Assembly (NCBI GenBank): GCA_959604115.1
Contig: CAUHBW010000214.1
Coordinates: 1-6,742, forward strand
Source of the DNA: an uncultured Bilophila sp.
Lineage (GTDB): Bacteria > Desulfobacterota > Desulfovibrionia > Desulfovibrionales > Desulfovibrionaceae
Reading direction: 5' to 3'
DNA: 6,742 nucleotides
Below the pieces are notes generated by a model that did no database searches, had not been told where the DNA came from, and saw only the letters and a list, made by a program, of their open reading frames with translations. The stretch's first letter is position 1. The number at the start of each line of letters is the position of its first letter. Shown here in pieces: positions 6,405 through 6,742 of the stretch. Position numbers and translations under genes: made by a program.

Positions 6405-6494
6405 GTGCCGACGGGTTGCGCCCTGTTCCGGCCTCCCGCCTGTCCGGTGGACGGAATCGTTTGGGGGAAAGCCCGGCATACGTTTCCCGCAGAA

Positions 6495-6545
6495 AGGCTT
6501 TTGAAATTTTTAGGCAAGAAATTGGGAGAAACATATCTATTGTAA
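6495..6545 (+). promoter_or_regulatory. AT-rich patch, probable promoter region of the Tat-signal gene
   Basis: This is the only clearly AT-rich stretch after tssM and it lies 90-140 bases before the next start codon. It contains TTGAAA (6501-6506) and TATCTA (6534-6539), but the 27-bp spacing between them is wrong for a single sigma-70 promoter. TAGGCA at 6511-6516 has a proper 17-bp spacing to TATCTA, yet both boxes are weak. The patch is therefore offered as a region, not an exact promoter. Confidence 0.35.
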
Positions 6546-6582
6546 CCGCCCTGCCGGGGGTAGTGTATCGGCATGCGAAAGG

Positions 6583-6603
6583 CCGCCCTTCACGCCGGGG
6601 CGG
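6583..6603 (+). promoter_or_regulatory. hairpin in the leader of the Tat-signal gene
   Basis: CCGCCC (6583-6588) pairs perfectly with GGGCGG (6598-6603) around a nine-base loop. It ends 18 bases before the Shine-Dalgarno of the next gene. It could be a leader structure affecting translation, or a leftover terminator-like stem; no U-tract follows. Confidence 0.3.
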
Positions 6604-6634
6604 ACGTCAACCTGTCTTGAAAAGGAGTTTCGCC

Positions 6635-6742
6635 ATGAAACAGATTGGTCATGCCCCAACGGCACGGGAAGCGAACCGGAACAAGCCCGCCGCGGACTCC
6701 CTGCCGCTTTCCAGACGCGGCTTTCTGAAATACGCCGCCGTC
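6635..6742 (+). CDS. N-terminus of a Tat-exported protein (truncated by the window edge)
   Basis: Only the first 36 residues are visible. They contain SRRGFLK at 26-32, an exact match to the twin-arginine consensus (S/T)RRxFLK, followed by the start of a hydrophobic stretch (YAAV). The protein is thus very likely exported folded across the inner membrane by the Tat pathway, which often carries enzymes with flavin, molybdopterin, Fe-S or nickel cofactors. The region before the twin arginines is 25 residues, polar and long for a Tat signal. AAGGAG at 6622-6627, seven bases before the ATG, is a strong ribosome site and makes the start clear. The mature enzyme is not in the window, so no product name is given. 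A large gene-free gap and a hairpin separate it from tssM, so it is probably a separate transcription unit with no link to the T6SS. Confidence 0.85.
   Translation, partial: MKQIGHAPTAREANRNKPAADSLPLSRRGFLKYAAV

Larger units (their letters stand above)
6059..6634 (+). other. 576-bp gene-free, hairpin-rich region after tssM
   Basis: I see no supported gene in this stretch. A plus-strand frame open from 6045 to 6545 (166 codons) begins inside the end of tssM, has no ribosome site, and translates to Arg/Pro/Gly-rich sequence without domain-like hydrophobic patterns; minus-strand frames are equally unconvincing. The region contains a long imperfect hairpin (6132-6170), several shorter GC-rich stems, a pair of imperfect direct repeats (6101-6143 and 6364-6404), a perfect 10-bp palindrome at 6073-6082, and an AT-rich patch at about 6495-6545. 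It separates the T6SS genes from the Tat-signal gene and probably holds the end of one transcript and the start of the next. Confidence 0.55.

Noticed and set aside
6045..6545. A 166-codon plus-strand open frame after tssM.
   Set aside because: It starts inside tssM, lacks a ribosome site and has out-of-frame composition (Arg, Pro, Gly); long open frames arise by chance in GC-rich DNA.
1..6742. tRNA, rRNA, CRISPR arrays, insertion sequences, attachment sites or replication origins.
   Set aside because: No cloverleaf-like segment, regularly spaced repeats, transposase, terminal inverted repeats or origin-type boxes were seen on either strand.

Overview
The window is visibly GC-rich inside its genes, with strong G/C preference at third codon positions. 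Only two short AT-rich stretches stand out (about 1-75 and 6495-6545), both in non-coding DNA. An outer-membrane lipoprotein, a type VI secretion (T6SS) trans-envelope complex and a twin-arginine signal point to a Gram-negative bacterium of the Proteobacteria in the broad sense. A sulfate-reducer relative such as Desulfovibrionaceae is a guess from general style, not something the sequence proves.

Layout: a gene-free AT-rich leader (1-104) is followed by four plus-strand genes in the order tssJ (105-668), tssK (885-2378), tssL (2382-3035) and tssM (3032-6058). A gene-free, GC-rich, hairpin-rich stretch of 576 bp (6059-6634) comes next. The first 36 codons of a new plus-strand gene (6635 to the window edge) carry a textbook Tat signal motif behind a strong Shine-Dalgarno. 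tssK, tssL and tssM are tightly coupled (3-bp gap, then an ATGA overlap), whereas tssJ and tssK are separated by 216 bp.

Together TssJ (outer-membrane lipoprotein), TssM (inner-membrane IcmF protein that spans the periplasm) and TssL (inner-membrane DotU protein) build the T6SS membrane complex. TssK (cytoplasmic) docks the baseplate onto it. The window therefore holds the complete membrane-anchoring module but none of the sheath, tube, spike, ATPase or effector genes. Those must lie upstream of position 1 or elsewhere, because the Tat gene downstream looks unrelated.

The most notable point is TssM. Its cytoplasmic GTPase-like domain has the right position and fold-level cues, but the P-loop, the DTAG-type motif and the TKxD motif all appear lost. 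A Pro/Ser/Thr/Ala-rich insert sits in the middle of that domain. TssJ also has an off-consensus lipobox. A long imperfect hairpin follows tssM. These are divergent features of a known system; I do not see a wholly new system in this window.
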